Of a stretch of DNA of 64,000 bases, positions 33,869-43,207 are shown piece after piece. A model generated the notes under the pieces. The model was not told the origin of the DNA. It did no database searches and worked only from the letters and a program-made list of their open reading frames with translations. The DNA is from Aedoeadaptatus acetigenes (lineage in GTDB: Bacteria > Bacillota > Clostridia > Tissierellales > Peptoniphilaceae). Numbering within the stretch: position 1 is the first letter of the stretch; each line of letters opens with the position of its first letter. Where the stretch lies: positions 42,010 through 106,009 of the forward strand of contig NZ_JAOQJD010000009.1 in the NCBI RefSeq assembly GCF_025566985.1. The letters run 5' to 3'. The position numbers and the translations under genes are program-made.

Positions 33869-35974
33869 TTGAACGTATTTAAAAGGCAATTTGTATTTTT
33901 ATGGGTCTTGGCCCTCGTGCTTCTCGTGCCCAAAGGCGCCGAGGCCGTCTCCCTAAAAGAAAACGGCCGCACCACCGTCTCCCCCGGCGTCGTGCGCCGC
34001 GAGCTTTCCGCAAAAATCGGCGGAAGAAACCACATCGTCGATGTGATCCAAGTGGATCTGAACAATCCCGGGGCGGATCTTCAGGTCATGGCCGGGGCGG
34101 GCAACTACACCCGCAAAGACACGGTGAGCCACATGGCCGATCGCACCGACGCCTACGCCGGCATTAACGGCGACTTCTTCAATATGTCCAAGCAAGGCGC
34201 CCCCTTCGGCCCCTCTGTCGTGGACGGCAAGCTTCAGTCTTCGCCCCTGGAATCCGTGGGCCTTTTCGCCTTCGGCATCGACAGCGGGAAAAACGCCTAC
34301 ATCGAAAGCTTCACCTTCAACGGCCGCGCCACCGCCCAAGACGGCGCCCACTACAAGATCAGCGGCCTGAACAAAACCGACTACATCATTAACCACACCC
34401 AAGTCCCTTCCCACAAAGACAGCATCCAATTGTACAACGACTTTTGGACCGCCCCCTCCCGCGGGCTCAAAGGGAGCGGCGAAGTGTTGGTCGACGGCAA
34501 TTTCGTCGTGGAGCGGATTTCTTTAGATAAGCCCATTCCCATGGTCACCCCCAAGGGCAAATACATTTTGCAGGTCAACGGACGGGCCAAAGACTTTATT
34601 CGAAACCACGTGAAGCCCGGGCAAAAACTGCGCCTGGATTACCGCGTGAGCCCGGACAGAAACTGGCGCTTTTTAATCGGCGGCCACGCCCTCTTAGTCA
34701 ACGGCGGCCGGCCCCAGCCCTACATTATGGACGCGGCTTCCATCGACGGCTACCGGGCCCGAAGCGCCGCGGCCATTTCAAAAGACCGCAAAACCGTCTA
34801 CCTCGTGGCCACGGAAGGCCGCACAAAAAAAAGCCGCGGCATGAAGCTGGACGAGTGGGCAGCCACCGTGGCCGCTCTCGGCGTAGAAAAAGCCATTAAC
34901 TTAGACGGGGGCGGCTCCACCACCTTGGTGGCCCGAGGCCACGGGGATTTTAAAAACACGAAAATCACCCGCCCCGAAAGAAACGGCGCCGAGCGGCGCA
35001 TCGTCAACGGCATCGGCGTCATGAACAAGGCGCCGAAAACCGCCCTCGCAGCCGGCGAAATCGCAGGCCCCCGCCACGTGGTCTTAGGCGAAGTGGCCAC
35101 CTACAAGCTGAACAAGGCTTGGGACAGCAACTACCACCCCATTAAAGTCGAAAACGTGGGTTACAGCTTAACGGACAGCACCTTCGGCGAAGGCGCCTGG
35201 ATCTACAGCCGCTTCCTCTCGCCGAAGATGGGCAAGACCAACATCGTCCTGACCACTACAGGCGGCGTCAAGATCACCCTGCCCGTGGACATTCAAAGCC
35301 CCGCCGCATTAAAAAGCTTCACCCTCGTCGCCAAAGACAGCGGCAACACCATTACCCTGGCCCCGAAAGGCGTCACCAAAGCCGGCAGAAGCATCGCCAT
35401 CGACCCGGCTCAAATCACCTGGACCGTGGAAAAAGGTGCGGCAAAAACGGACACAAGCAGCTGGAAAGCCCCCGGCGCCGGCGTAAAAGAGCCCGCCGCC
35501 ATCTTCCGCCAAGAAAAGGTGGACGGCGCCTACGTGGCCTACAAGGCAAGCTTCGGCCCCAACACGGCGAGCTATGTGAAGGAATCGCCGGGCTATGCAA
35601 AAGTGCGCATGACCGTGGGCAAGAAAAACTTTACCTTCGCCGGCGAAAACCGCACCATGGACACGACGCCGGTGATCAAAAACAACCGCACCCTCGTGCC
35701 CCTGCGCTTCTTAATGGAATCCTACGGCGCCGAAGTCACCTGGGACAATGAGGCCCGCACGGCCATGGTAAACTACAAGGGCCACACCATTGCCCTTCCC
35801 GCGAACAAAAACGAAGCCACAATCGACGGCAACACCGTCTCCCTGGATGTGGGCGCCACGATCCAAAACAACCGCACCATGGTTCCCCTGCGCTTTATCG
35901 TGGAAAACATGGGCATGGAAGTGTACTACGAAAATTCCGATCGCTCCATCTCCATCTTCCAAAAAATCAATTAA
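33869..35974 (+). CDS. Exported phosphodiester-glycosidase (NAGPA)-domain protein with copper-amine-oxidase-type C-terminus
   Basis: A 701-residue secreted protein. A signal peptide (FVFLWVLALVLLVPKGAEA) is followed by a NAGPA/DUF2233 domain (about 60-375), with the hallmark NLDGGGSTTLVARG near 343-356. A central region of unknown beta-type follows. Residues about 580-701 carry two copper-amine-oxidase N-terminal-type repeats (NNRTLVPLRFLMESYGAEV and NNRTMVPLRFIVENMGMEV), a wall- or surface-associated module common in Clostridia. NAGPA relatives act on cell-wall teichoic acid or exopolysaccharide phosphodiesters; the substrate here is unknown. A TTG at 33869 is chosen, 8 bases after AAAGAGG; a GTG at 33860 is inside that ribosome site. 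Confidence 0.87.
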   Translation: MNVFKRQFVFLWVLALVLLVPKGAEAVSLKENGRTTVSPGVVRRELSAKIGGRNHIVDVIQVDLNNPGADLQVMAGAGNYTRKDTVSHMADRTDAYAGINGDFFNMSKQGAPFGPSVVDGKLQSSPLESVGLFAFGIDSGKNAYIESFTFNGRATAQDGAHYKISGLNKTDYIINHTQVPSHKDSIQLYNDFWTAPSRGLKGSGEVLVDGNFVVERISLDKPIPMVTPKGKYILQVNGRAKDFIRNHVKPGQKLRLDYRVSPDRNWRFLIGGHALLVNGGRPQPYIMDAASIDGYRARSAAAISKDRKTVYLVATEGRTKKSRGMKLDEWAATVAALGVEKAINLDGGGSTTLVARGHGDFKNTKITRPERNGAERRIVNGIGVMNKAPKTALAAGEIAGPRHVVLGEVATYKLNKAWDSNYHPIKVENVGYSLTDSTFGEGAWIYSRFLSPKMGKTNIVLTTTGGVKITLPVDIQSPAALKSFTLVAKDSGNTITLAPKGVTKAGRSIAIDPAQITWTVEKGAAKTDTSSWKAPGAGVKEPAAIFRQEKVDGAYVAYKASFGPNTASYVKESPGYAKVRMTVGKKNFTFAGENRTMDTTPVIKNNRTLVPLRFLMESYGAEVTWDNEARTAMVNYKGHTIALPANKNEATIDGNTVSLDVGATIQNNRTMVPLRFIVENMGMEVYYENSDRSISIFQKIN

Positions 35975-35977
35975 AAG

Positions 35978-36038
35978 AAGCACCCCGATCAGGTGCTTCA
36001 AACTGCAAACAAGCCTCGACCATCGGGGCTTGTTTTTT
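35978..36038 (+). terminator. Double hairpin terminator of the NAGPA-domain gene
   Basis: A first stem GAAGCACC/GGTGCTTC (35978-35999) follows the stop directly. A second, ACAAGCC/GGCTTGT (36009-36033), ends in a long T run, the actual intrinsic terminator. Confidence 0.85.
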
Positions 36039-36088
36039 ATTTTCACAGACGAAACAACGTCATTGCCACGGAAAACATCCCCCAACGC

Positions 36089-36122
36089 AAAAACACCGCC
36101 ACAAAACCATGGCGGTGTTTTT
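36089..36122 (-). terminator. Bidirectional terminator at the 3-prime end of the adhesin gene
   Basis: AAAAACACCGCCA (36089-36101) and TGGCGGTGTTTTT (36110-36122) make a 13-bp perfect stem flanked by A and T runs. It serves the minus-strand adhesin and backs up the plus-strand terminator. Confidence 0.88.
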
Positions 36123-36139
36123 CTGTTCGATTTATTGAA

Positions 36140-39100
36140 TTAGTCTCTTTTTCTTCTCTTTAAGCGTTCCAAACCGACGAGGAGGCCCGATGCAAGGGCG
36201 GCCAGTCCCGTGGGAGCGGCGATGCCGGCATCGAAGGTTTGCGGCGCTTTTGCGTCGTCCTTCGCCACTTCAGCGGCAGCTTGATCAGCTTTCGTCCGGT
36301 CGACCGTATCGTCGGCGTCCGTCCTCCTGCTCGGCGCCGAACTTTCCGATTCAGTCGGCGTGTTCGGATTCGGGCTTGCCGGATTACTCGAGGTGCTCGG
36401 ATTCGGGTTTGCCGAACTCTTCGGCGTACTCGAATTCGGGTTTACCGGACTCTCCGGCGTACTCGGATTCGGGGTTATCGGACTCTTCGGCGTGCTCGGA
36501 TTCGGGTTTACCGAATTGTTCGGCTCACTCGGATTCGAGTTTGCCGGACTATTCGGCGTACTTGGATTCGGGTTCACCGGATTGTTCGGCGTACTTGGAT
36601 TCGGGTTCACCGGATTGTTCGGCGTACTTGGATTCGGGTTCACCGGACTCTCCGGCGTGCTCGGATTCGGATTTACCGGATTATTCGGCGTGCTCGGCCC
36701 TTCCGGAACCGGACACATCTTTTCTGTCGGTTTTGTGCCGACTCTGATAATCTTTTTAACGGCTTCTTTCGTGGTCTTGTCCGACCTTGATTTTTCAACG
36801 CTATTTTCAATTACAAGAGTCGTTTCTTTTTCACCGACTACCCCTTCTTGGGTAACCTTGTGGGTTCCTGCGTCCATTGTAGGATCTTCGATGATCTCAA
36901 CTTCGTAAGGAATTTCAGATTTAACTTTCACTTCCCCTGTCGTCTTGGAGCCATATTCATATTCAGCATTGGTCGGCTCCGTTCGTACGACCTTGGATTC
37001 AAGCTTGCCTGTCTCCTTGTTGAAAGTGGTGGTGATAGTAACCTTGCCCGGAGTACCCTCAGAAATTTTATTGATTGTACCGGCTTCAAGGTTTGGATTG
37101 TGTTTATAGGTTGAGTCTTGCGGAATAGCCTCTTCCTTAACAACCGGTTTGATGCCGACACGAACGACTCTGTCTTCTTTCGGCGTCAGCACTTTTCCTT
37201 CAGAATTGACTTCTATATTGCCATCAATCGAGGTGATGGTCGTGGTCACTCTTTCCTTACCATCTTTTCCTTCATTGTCTACGACTCGATTACCCGCTTC
37301 AAGGTTTTCGTCGTAGATGACTTTTGTTTCGTAGGGAATGGCTTTATCGACAACTTTTTCGTTAGTTCCTGTAAGTGCTTTAGTACCTACACGAACGATG
37401 TGCTTCGTCGGATTTACAGTTACCTCTTCACCGATCTTAGTCGCTTCACCGACCGCTTCACCGTTTCTAATATCTTGCTTGTAGCTCGTGGTCTTGGATC
37501 CGGCCACGCCTTTTTGATCTACGACCGTTTCACCTTTGGATAGAGTCGGGTCTTCGATCACTTCCACTTCAAAGGGAAGAGGGCATGTCTTCTTGTACTC
37601 GTAGGTCCCTGTGAAGTCCTTGGTGCCGACGATGACTTTTTGCTTCGCCTTGGTCACAACTTCTTCGGTGCTTTGTTCCACCTTGCCGGTTTCCGGATTG
37701 TATTTGTCGACGACTTTGGTTTCTACCTTGCCCGGGGTCAGTTCGCCGGTTTCGACGACGCCTTTGTCCTTGGTATCGTCGTAAACGTATTCGATATCAA
37801 CTTCAACATTCTTTGTATAGTTGTTTTCAGGCGTTTCAACCTTGGTGCCGACTTCGACGATGTGTTTTTTCGCTTCGACCTTGTTCGATTCCGTATTCGT
37901 CATTTCGCCGGTGGCTTCGCCGTTTTTAATGGCTTGTTTGTACTCTACATCATAGGAGCCTTTAACGCCCTTTTGGATTTCATTGCTCGTACCGGCGGGA
38001 AGTTCACTGTTATATCTGACTTCCACTTCAAAGGGGATTTCGAAGGTTTCTTTGTGACTTACTTCACCTGTAAAGTCTGCGGAGCCCACTTCGATGATGG
38101 CGTCCACCGCTTTATCTTCGGTTACTTTCTTCTCGTCTTGAACAACAGAATTTATAATGGTCCACTCCGTGGTTCTGGAGCCGAGTTTGCCCTTTTGTTC
38201 CACGCCGTCGACAGTCTTGTATCTCCACTCGCCCTTCTTAAGGTCCAGATTGACTTCGACCTTGGTTTCAAAGGGAAGCACTTCCGTGTGGGAGTGGGTT
38301 CCGTCAGTCATGGTACCGACTTTGATGATTTGTTTTACGGCTTCTTTATTTACTTCCGTAACCGGGTCGCCACTGCTTTCAACTGCTCCATTAACTATCT
38401 TATGCTTCGTTGTCGTAGTTTTCAGACCGTTTTCTCCGGCTTGCGTAATTTCTTTTTCACCGGCCTTAAGGGTATTGTCAAAGACAATTTCTGTTTCATA
38501 AGGAATAATGACCTTATTGACTTGATCAAATTCTCCATTATAGGCCCTTGTGCCTGCCACAACTTTTCTCTTTCCTTTTTCAACAACTGTTTCTTGAGTG
38601 GTTTCAATTTCACCGGTTTCGGGATTGTATTTGTTTACGGTTTTGGTCGTTACCTTGCCGGGGATCAGATCGCCGACTTCGATGACGCCGATGTCTTTGT
38701 TCGGATCAAATACCCACTCAACATCTACGCCAACTGTACTTTCAACTGATTTCTCATTTTCAACGGGCTTCGTCCCGATTTCAATAATGTGTTCCGTCGG
38801 TTCGACATATTTGTCCGTCAGTTCTTTTTCGGTGAAATTGGTGCCGTCTTTTAATTGACCGTTTACGATCTCGCCGCTGTATTCATAGGTTCTGGAACCG
38901 GCCTTACCTTCTTGCTTCGCATTGGTTTTGCCTACATCCAGGTTCGGATTTTGAACGACTTTTACGGTGTAGGGTACGTCTTTCGTCACGGTGTTGGTCA
39001 CCGTTCCCGTATAGTCTTTTTGTCCTACCTTGATGACGGCATTGATGGGCTCGGTTTTTTCAAGTACATAGTCTCCGACGATCTTGGAATTTACAATGGT

Positions 39101-42100
39101 CCACGTTTTCTTATTAGTACCGGCTACGCCGTCTTTGACGATTTTGTAGTTGTCCGTCGCATCCGGATAGTTTTTGTAGAAGTCCGGATCGAATTCCACG
39201 GTGTAGCCAAAGGGAATCTCGTCTGTATCGACAACAGTGCCTTCTGTTTTTGCCGGAATGCTCAATTTTCTATTGGTCGGAGCCTTGCTTACTTCCTGAG
39301 TGACGGTGATTTCGCCGGTTTCCGGGTCTCTCGTCGTCGTGATGGTGACTTCGCCCTTTTGACCTGCCGTAATTTCCGTCGGCGCTTCGCCTTGTTTCTT
39401 CGTGTAGTCCAGCTCGTATTCCGTGTCGAAGGGAATTTCCACCGTGGTTTTCGCCGGCTTGGTGCCGATTCGGATCACGGCGTCTTGTTTTTCCGTTACG
39501 GTAGTTACTACAACGGATTCTTGATTCTTAATAAATTCGCCGGCATCATTGATGATTCCCTTTTCGCCGTTGATGACCACTTGCTTGAAGGTGGTCTTCG
39601 TTTCGCCGACGACGCCTTCCGTTGTTACAACTTTTCCGGCTTCCAGCGTATCGTCATAGACGACCTCGGTCTCGAAGGGAACCTTGCTCGTAAATTCTTT
39701 CGTTACTTCTTGCTTGTATTTCGGTCTGGCGATGAACTGCGCCTTGACGGTTTCTTCTTTTTCGATGCCGTTCTCGTCTCTATAGTTGACCTTGACGTCG
39801 ACATAAAGATTTTCGCCGCCTTTGATCTCGGCGCTTTCAGGGACGACTGCAGTGACGACACCGGTATCTTTGTCTACTGTAATATTGTCCCAAACATTGC
39901 CCGAGCTGTCCTTGTAAGTTCCCGGGACAATTTCATAGGTCTTCGGTTGATTTTTCTTTTGGCTGGCTTCGTCATCCGGAATAGTTGGAGTACTTGTTAA
40001 TGTATCCCCCTTGAAACCAATTTGTGCGAAGTATTCCGGTCTGTTGTTGTCCGATTCTTGGACCACAAAGTGGAACCAATGGACGTCCTTTGAGCCGTTG
40101 GTGTAGGTGTATTCCACCGGCACGGCCACAAAGTCCCCGGCCTTGGCGGATTTCGGCGGCGTAATGGTAAATTTGCTGATATCTCCGTCGGTTAAGGTGA
40201 CCTTCCATTGGTCCTTGTCTTCCTTGCCCTGATTTTCACGGTTGATAAAGTCTAAAATTACTTTTCCTGCAGCTTCTCCTCTATCTTCAGCACCATTCAT
40301 TTCAGATGAGGACTTATTAATCTCGCCGGATCCTTCCGGCTCGTAAATTTTTACCTCAAAAGGTTCTCCGGGTTTAACAGCTGACGACGTGTTTTTTGAA
40401 GTATCTTCATTATTTCCGTCAATAAAGTTTTGGTCGTAGTACCTTGTGTCGTCCAGGTTAAGCTTGAAGTCGCCGATGAGGTTGTAGTGGTCGTAGCGGT
40501 CGATGCCTTGTTTGTCGATTGTGATATTTTTTCCCTTATGGTTGATGTCGGCAGTACCTGCACCTGTTTCTGTATAAGTTCCTGTTTCACCAAATTCGTC
40601 TGGTGTTTCTGCTATATTTTTAAATTCTTCTGCTGTTCTCGGACGGGCAAAGAATTTGACATCCAGATTTTGAAGAGCCTTGTAGTCAGGTGTATTGAAG
40701 ATGGAGTCTTCATTGATGACAGTCTTGCCATTTTCGTCTTTTTTTAGGGCTCCTTCCGGCATCTTAATGTGGATATTACCATCTTCTCCTATATAGGCAC
40801 TGGCTCCCGGAACAATTTTCCCGGTAATCGGGTTATAAACTTGGCCGACCAGTCTTTCCTTGGCATTTTCGTCCACATTGTCCACCTTAATACCGGTGTC
40901 TATGTCTTGACCTTGAACAAAGTACTTAGATGTTGGATCATAATTGTTTTTATTAAGTTTTAACTCTTCAAGTTTGTCATTTTCATTTGGCCATGGGTTA
41001 ACCTTGTAGCCTAAGGCAAAACTATCTCCAAAAAACTTAACTCCCGGATTATCTTTTGTGTAATGATCCTTCATTCCGAAAGACGTCGTGTCGTTATCCT
41101 TGCTGTTAATATGCTTCAGGGTTTCTTCGCCGGCTTCATAGTTTAAGTTTCTTTGGGCTCTGGAAGCACTTATATTTGAATCCTCTGTCGGTTTGTAGTT
41201 CACATCGGGAGACTCGGGAGTCAGTTTGTCTCCTTCATCCATCATCGATTTGTTCTTCGGATCCACAGGCACAAGACCGGAATCGGTGACATAGACCTTG
41301 GTATAGGTGCGTTGGCCGGTCTTTTTATCGATGGTAATTTCATAACCATATTCCGTCTTGCTTGGAGAATCTGCGGACGGGTTTTTCGTGTTAAATTTAA
41401 AGCCGTCCTTTTCTGTCCCTTCGTCGGTAATTAAATTCTCCTGATTGGTGTCTCCCTGTTGTAAATCCGTTGTCTTATAACGTTCGCTGTCGTTATAGTC
41501 TTTGATCTTTGCTTCATCATCGCCATAGTTCGGCTCATTAGCTTCTTCCGGAGCTTTTTGAGCTTCCGGCGATTGTTCTTTGCCGATTTCCAGGCCCTCT
41601 TTCGACGTAGTAGCGGGTTCGGCCGGTGCTTGTGCCGCTTCAGCCGGTGCTTGTGCCCCGTTCGTTGCGGGGGCTTCCGATGCGCTTGCAGAAGTTGCTT
41701 CCGTTACGCTCGCAGAGGTCGCTTCCGGTGCACTCGCAGAAGACGCCTCCGGCGCACTTACAGAAGTCGTTTCCGATACACTTGCAGGGCTCGCTTCCGT
41801 TGCGCTCGCAGAAGACGCCTCGGACGCGCTTGCAGAGGGTGCATCCGATTCGCTCGCAGAGGTTGTCTCCGTTGCGCTTGCAGAGGGCGCTTCAGTTGCG
41901 CTTGCGGAGGGCGCGGCTACGGCTTCTCTCTGCACGACGGCCGACGGCTGTTGTGCGACCTGAGCAAAACCGGCCTGAGGCATCATAACGAGGCCGGTGG
42001 CGATTACCGACGCCCCGACCATGGATTTCAGCAGATTGTTTCTCTTTTTCTTGGCATTTTCGTTGGATAAGGGCAACGCCACGTGATTTGTCGCTTCCCG

Positions 42101-42121
42101 AACATTTTTATTGCTTACCAA
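36140..42121 (-). CDS. Giant G5-repeat surface adhesin with atypical cell-wall sorting signal
   Basis: A 1993-residue surface protein. The N-terminus has a charged leader and hydrophobic core (LLKSMVGASVIATGLVMMP), a long signal peptide without YSIRK. Residues about 60-170 are Ser/Ala/Glu repeats; about 175-800 is a unique beta-rich head. About 810-1830 holds roughly 13 modules of about 80 residues, most ending in a VIRIGTKP- or IIKVGT-type strand, as in G5 domains of SasG/Aap-like fibrils. About 1835-1930 is a Pro/Asn/Ser 11-residue repeat. The end has APQTFDAG, a hydrophobic helix and RLKRRKRD, laid out like an LPxTG signal but with Phe for Gly. The TTG start at 42121 follows GGGAGGAATCC; no ATG is available before residue 34. 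Confidence 0.9.
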   Translation of the reverse strand: MVSNKNVREATNHVALPLSNENAKKKRNNLLKSMVGASVIATGLVMMPQAGFAQVAQQPSAVVQREAVAAPSASATEAPSASATETTSASESDAPSASASEASSASATEASPASVSETTSVSAPEASSASAPEATSASVTEATSASASEAPATNGAQAPAEAAQAPAEPATTSKEGLEIGKEQSPEAQKAPEEANEPNYGDDEAKIKDYNDSERYKTTDLQQGDTNQENLITDEGTEKDGFKFNTKNPSADSPSKTEYGYEITIDKKTGQRTYTKVYVTDSGLVPVDPKNKSMMDEGDKLTPESPDVNYKPTEDSNISASRAQRNLNYEAGEETLKHINSKDNDTTSFGMKDHYTKDNPGVKFFGDSFALGYKVNPWPNENDKLEELKLNKNNYDPTSKYFVQGQDIDTGIKVDNVDENAKERLVGQVYNPITGKIVPGASAYIGEDGNIHIKMPEGALKKDENGKTVINEDSIFNTPDYKALQNLDVKFFARPRTAEEFKNIAETPDEFGETGTYTETGAGTADINHKGKNITIDKQGIDRYDHYNLIGDFKLNLDDTRYYDQNFIDGNNEDTSKNTSSAVKPGEPFEVKIYEPEGSGEINKSSSEMNGAEDRGEAAGKVILDFINRENQGKEDKDQWKVTLTDGDISKFTITPPKSAKAGDFVAVPVEYTYTNGSKDVHWFHFVVQESDNNRPEYFAQIGFKGDTLTSTPTIPDDEASQKKNQPKTYEIVPGTYKDSSGNVWDNITVDKDTGVVTAVVPESAEIKGGENLYVDVKVNYRDENGIEKEETVKAQFIARPKYKQEVTKEFTSKVPFETEVVYDDTLEAGKVVTTEGVVGETKTTFKQVVINGEKGIINDAGEFIKNQESVVVTTVTEKQDAVIRIGTKPAKTTVEIPFDTEYELDYTKKQGEAPTEITAGQKGEVTITTTRDPETGEITVTQEVSKAPTNRKLSIPAKTEGTVVDTDEIPFGYTVEFDPDFYKNYPDATDNYKIVKDGVAGTNKKTWTIVNSKIVGDYVLEKTEPINAVIKVGQKDYTGTVTNTVTKDVPYTVKVVQNPNLDVGKTNAKQEGKAGSRTYEYSGEIVNGQLKDGTNFTEKELTDKYVEPTEHIIEIGTKPVENEKSVESTVGVDVEWVFDPNKDIGVIEVGDLIPGKVTTKTVNKYNPETGEIETTQETVVEKGKRKVVAGTRAYNGEFDQVNKVIIPYETEIVFDNTLKAGEKEITQAGENGLKTTTTKHKIVNGAVESSGDPVTEVNKEAVKQIIKVGTMTDGTHSHTEVLPFETKVEVNLDLKKGEWRYKTVDGVEQKGKLGSRTTEWTIINSVVQDEKKVTEDKAVDAIIEVGSADFTGEVSHKETFEIPFEVEVRYNSELPAGTSNEIQKGVKGSYDVEYKQAIKNGEATGEMTNTESNKVEAKKHIVEVGTKVETPENNYTKNVEVDIEYVYDDTKDKGVVETGELTPGKVETKVVDKYNPETGKVEQSTEEVVTKAKQKVIVGTKDFTGTYEYKKTCPLPFEVEVIEDPTLSKGETVVDQKGVAGSKTTSYKQDIRNGEAVGEATKIGEEVTVNPTKHIVRVGTKALTGTNEKVVDKAIPYETKVIYDENLEAGNRVVDNEGKDGKERVTTTITSIDGNIEVNSEGKVLTPKEDRVVRVGIKPVVKEEAIPQDSTYKHNPNLEAGTINKISEGTPGKVTITTTFNKETGKLESKVVRTEPTNAEYEYGSKTTGEVKVKSEIPYEVEIIEDPTMDAGTHKVTQEGVVGEKETTLVIENSVEKSRSDKTTKEAVKKIIRVGTKPTEKMCPVPEGPSTPNNPVNPNPSTPESPVNPNPSTPNNPVNPNPSTPNNPVNPNPSTPNSPANSNPSEPNNSVNPNPSTPKSPITPNPSTPESPVNPNSSTPKSSANPNPSTSSNPASPNPNTPTESESSAPSRRTDADDTVDRTKADQAAAEVAKDDAKAPQTFDAGIAAPTGLAALASGLLVGLERLKRRKRD
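36340..36705 (-). repeat. Tandem 33-bp repeat encoding 11-residue Pro/Asn spacer
   Basis: About ten imperfect 33-bp units encode variants of STPNNPVNPNP. The unit is in frame, so copy changes alter the length of the wall-spanning stalk without breaking the gene. Confidence 0.85.
41660..41930 (-). repeat. Ser/Ala/Glu coding repeat near the adhesin N-terminus
   Basis: Short 15- to 30-bp units encode SASATEA-like peptides more than ten times. Low-complexity Ser-rich segments like this are often glycosylated in surface adhesins; that is inference here. Confidence 0.8.
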
Positions 42122-42285
42122 TTGGATTCCTCCCTTTTCAAAGCATCTGATCTATATGAATATATTTCATAATATATACTACCAATATAGTCTTAATTAA
42201 ACAGAGTTCATCATACCCTGAATCCCTCGTCGCTGTCAATTTTTTCTTCCGGAAAGAAAAAACCGCACATTCCTTTTCTTTTCAT
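42122..42285. other. AT-rich upstream region of the adhesin gene
   Basis: Contains the adhesin ribosome site (GGGAGG) and several overlapping TATA-rich -10 candidates on the minus strand (TATATT near 42168-42173), with no single clear promoter. A near-palindrome of T/C and A/G runs centred on CCGG lies at 42240-42262. Confidence 0.45.
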
Positions 42286-42317
42286 CAAAAAACGTCTCCT
42301 CTTTAGAGTGACGTTTT
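42286..42317 (-). terminator. Terminator of the J-domain-like gene
   Basis: AAAACGTC and GACGTTTT (to 42317) pair around a 13-base loop. On the minus strand the stem runs into TTTTTTG. It lies just past the stop at 42325. Confidence 0.75.
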
Positions 42318-42324
42318 CTGGTTT

Positions 42325-43122
42325 CTATCTTTTCTTTTCCCTCGGTCTTTTCCCCCGAAGGTTCGCCTCTTCCGGTGCATTTTCCAAGGCGGCTTTTTCT
42401 TTCTCCTGCGCTTTTTCCGCGCGTTGGCGTTCTCTTTCCAATTCTTCCCACCGCGCCTTTCGCCCTTCGCCCTCTAAGTAAAACGCCGCTGTAAAGGGCG
42501 GCCGCTGTTTTATGGCGATGACTTTTTTTATATACCCGAGCAGTAGATATTCTAATCGCTTTTCTTCTTTCAGCAGACGCTCGGGCGGCGACTGGCTCGC
42601 TTCTCTTTTTGCTTCATTTAAAAGCTCCTTTAGGGCTTTTTCATCCCCCTCCCGAAAGGCCTCCACGGCTTTTTCCATGAATTTTTCGTCGCCATGCTCG
42701 GGATTCAGATCCGGATGCCGGGCCTTTATGATTAAAATCATGAGACCATTGAGTTCTTTCTCCTTCGCCGCGGGCCATGCTTTCCAAGTGCGGGCTTCCG
42801 CCAGGAGGGCTTTCTTTCGGGCCAGTTCCCCTTCCCATTGGGCCAGGATTTCGTCCATTTGGGCTTCCGCGATTTTTCCCGCCGTGGTTTTTCCCGCCAA
42901 AATCCGCTCTCGTTCTCGAGCGAGGACGAGGGTGCGGTAGCGGGCTTCGAGGATGGCGATTTCTTGATCGTAAAAGGCCAGGCAATAGTTCATCTCTATG
43001 GCTCGCCCCTTCACGTGAAGGAGGTATTCTTTTGTGCAAATGGCTTCGGCCACGGATTGCCTCAATCTTTCGATGGACGCTTTTAATTCTTTCACCCGCG
43101 GCAATTCGATCATCTCTCCCAC
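42325..43122 (-). CDS. J-domain-like coiled-coil protein
   Basis: A 265-residue charged, mostly helical cytosolic protein. Near residue 135 it has LMILIIKARHPDLNPEHGDEK, with an HPD tripeptide in the setting of a J domain (helix II, HPD loop, helix III with KFMEKAVEAFREGD). J domains stimulate DnaK; here the domain is flanked by coiled coil rather than Gly/Phe or zinc regions. The GTG at 43122 follows AAAGGGGG at 6 bases. An ATG three codons later has a ribosome-like purine run too close to it. Its client is unknown. Confidence 0.72.
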   Translation of the reverse strand: MGEMIELPRVKELKASIERLRQSVAEAICTKEYLLHVKGRAIEMNYCLAFYDQEIAILEARYRTLVLARERERILAGKTTAGKIAEAQMDEILAQWEGELARKKALLAEARTWKAWPAAKEKELNGLMILIIKARHPDLNPEHGDEKFMEKAVEAFREGDEKALKELLNEAKREASQSPPERLLKEEKRLEYLLLGYIKKVIAIKQRPPFTAAFYLEGEGRKARWEELERERQRAEKAQEKEKAALENAPEEANLRGKRPREKKR

Positions 43123-43207
43123 GGCGCACCCCCTTTCGCGCCCATTATAACAGGAAGGTCCTAAGGATACAAAAACGAGGCACCCCACGGCGCCTCGCAC
43201 ATAATTT

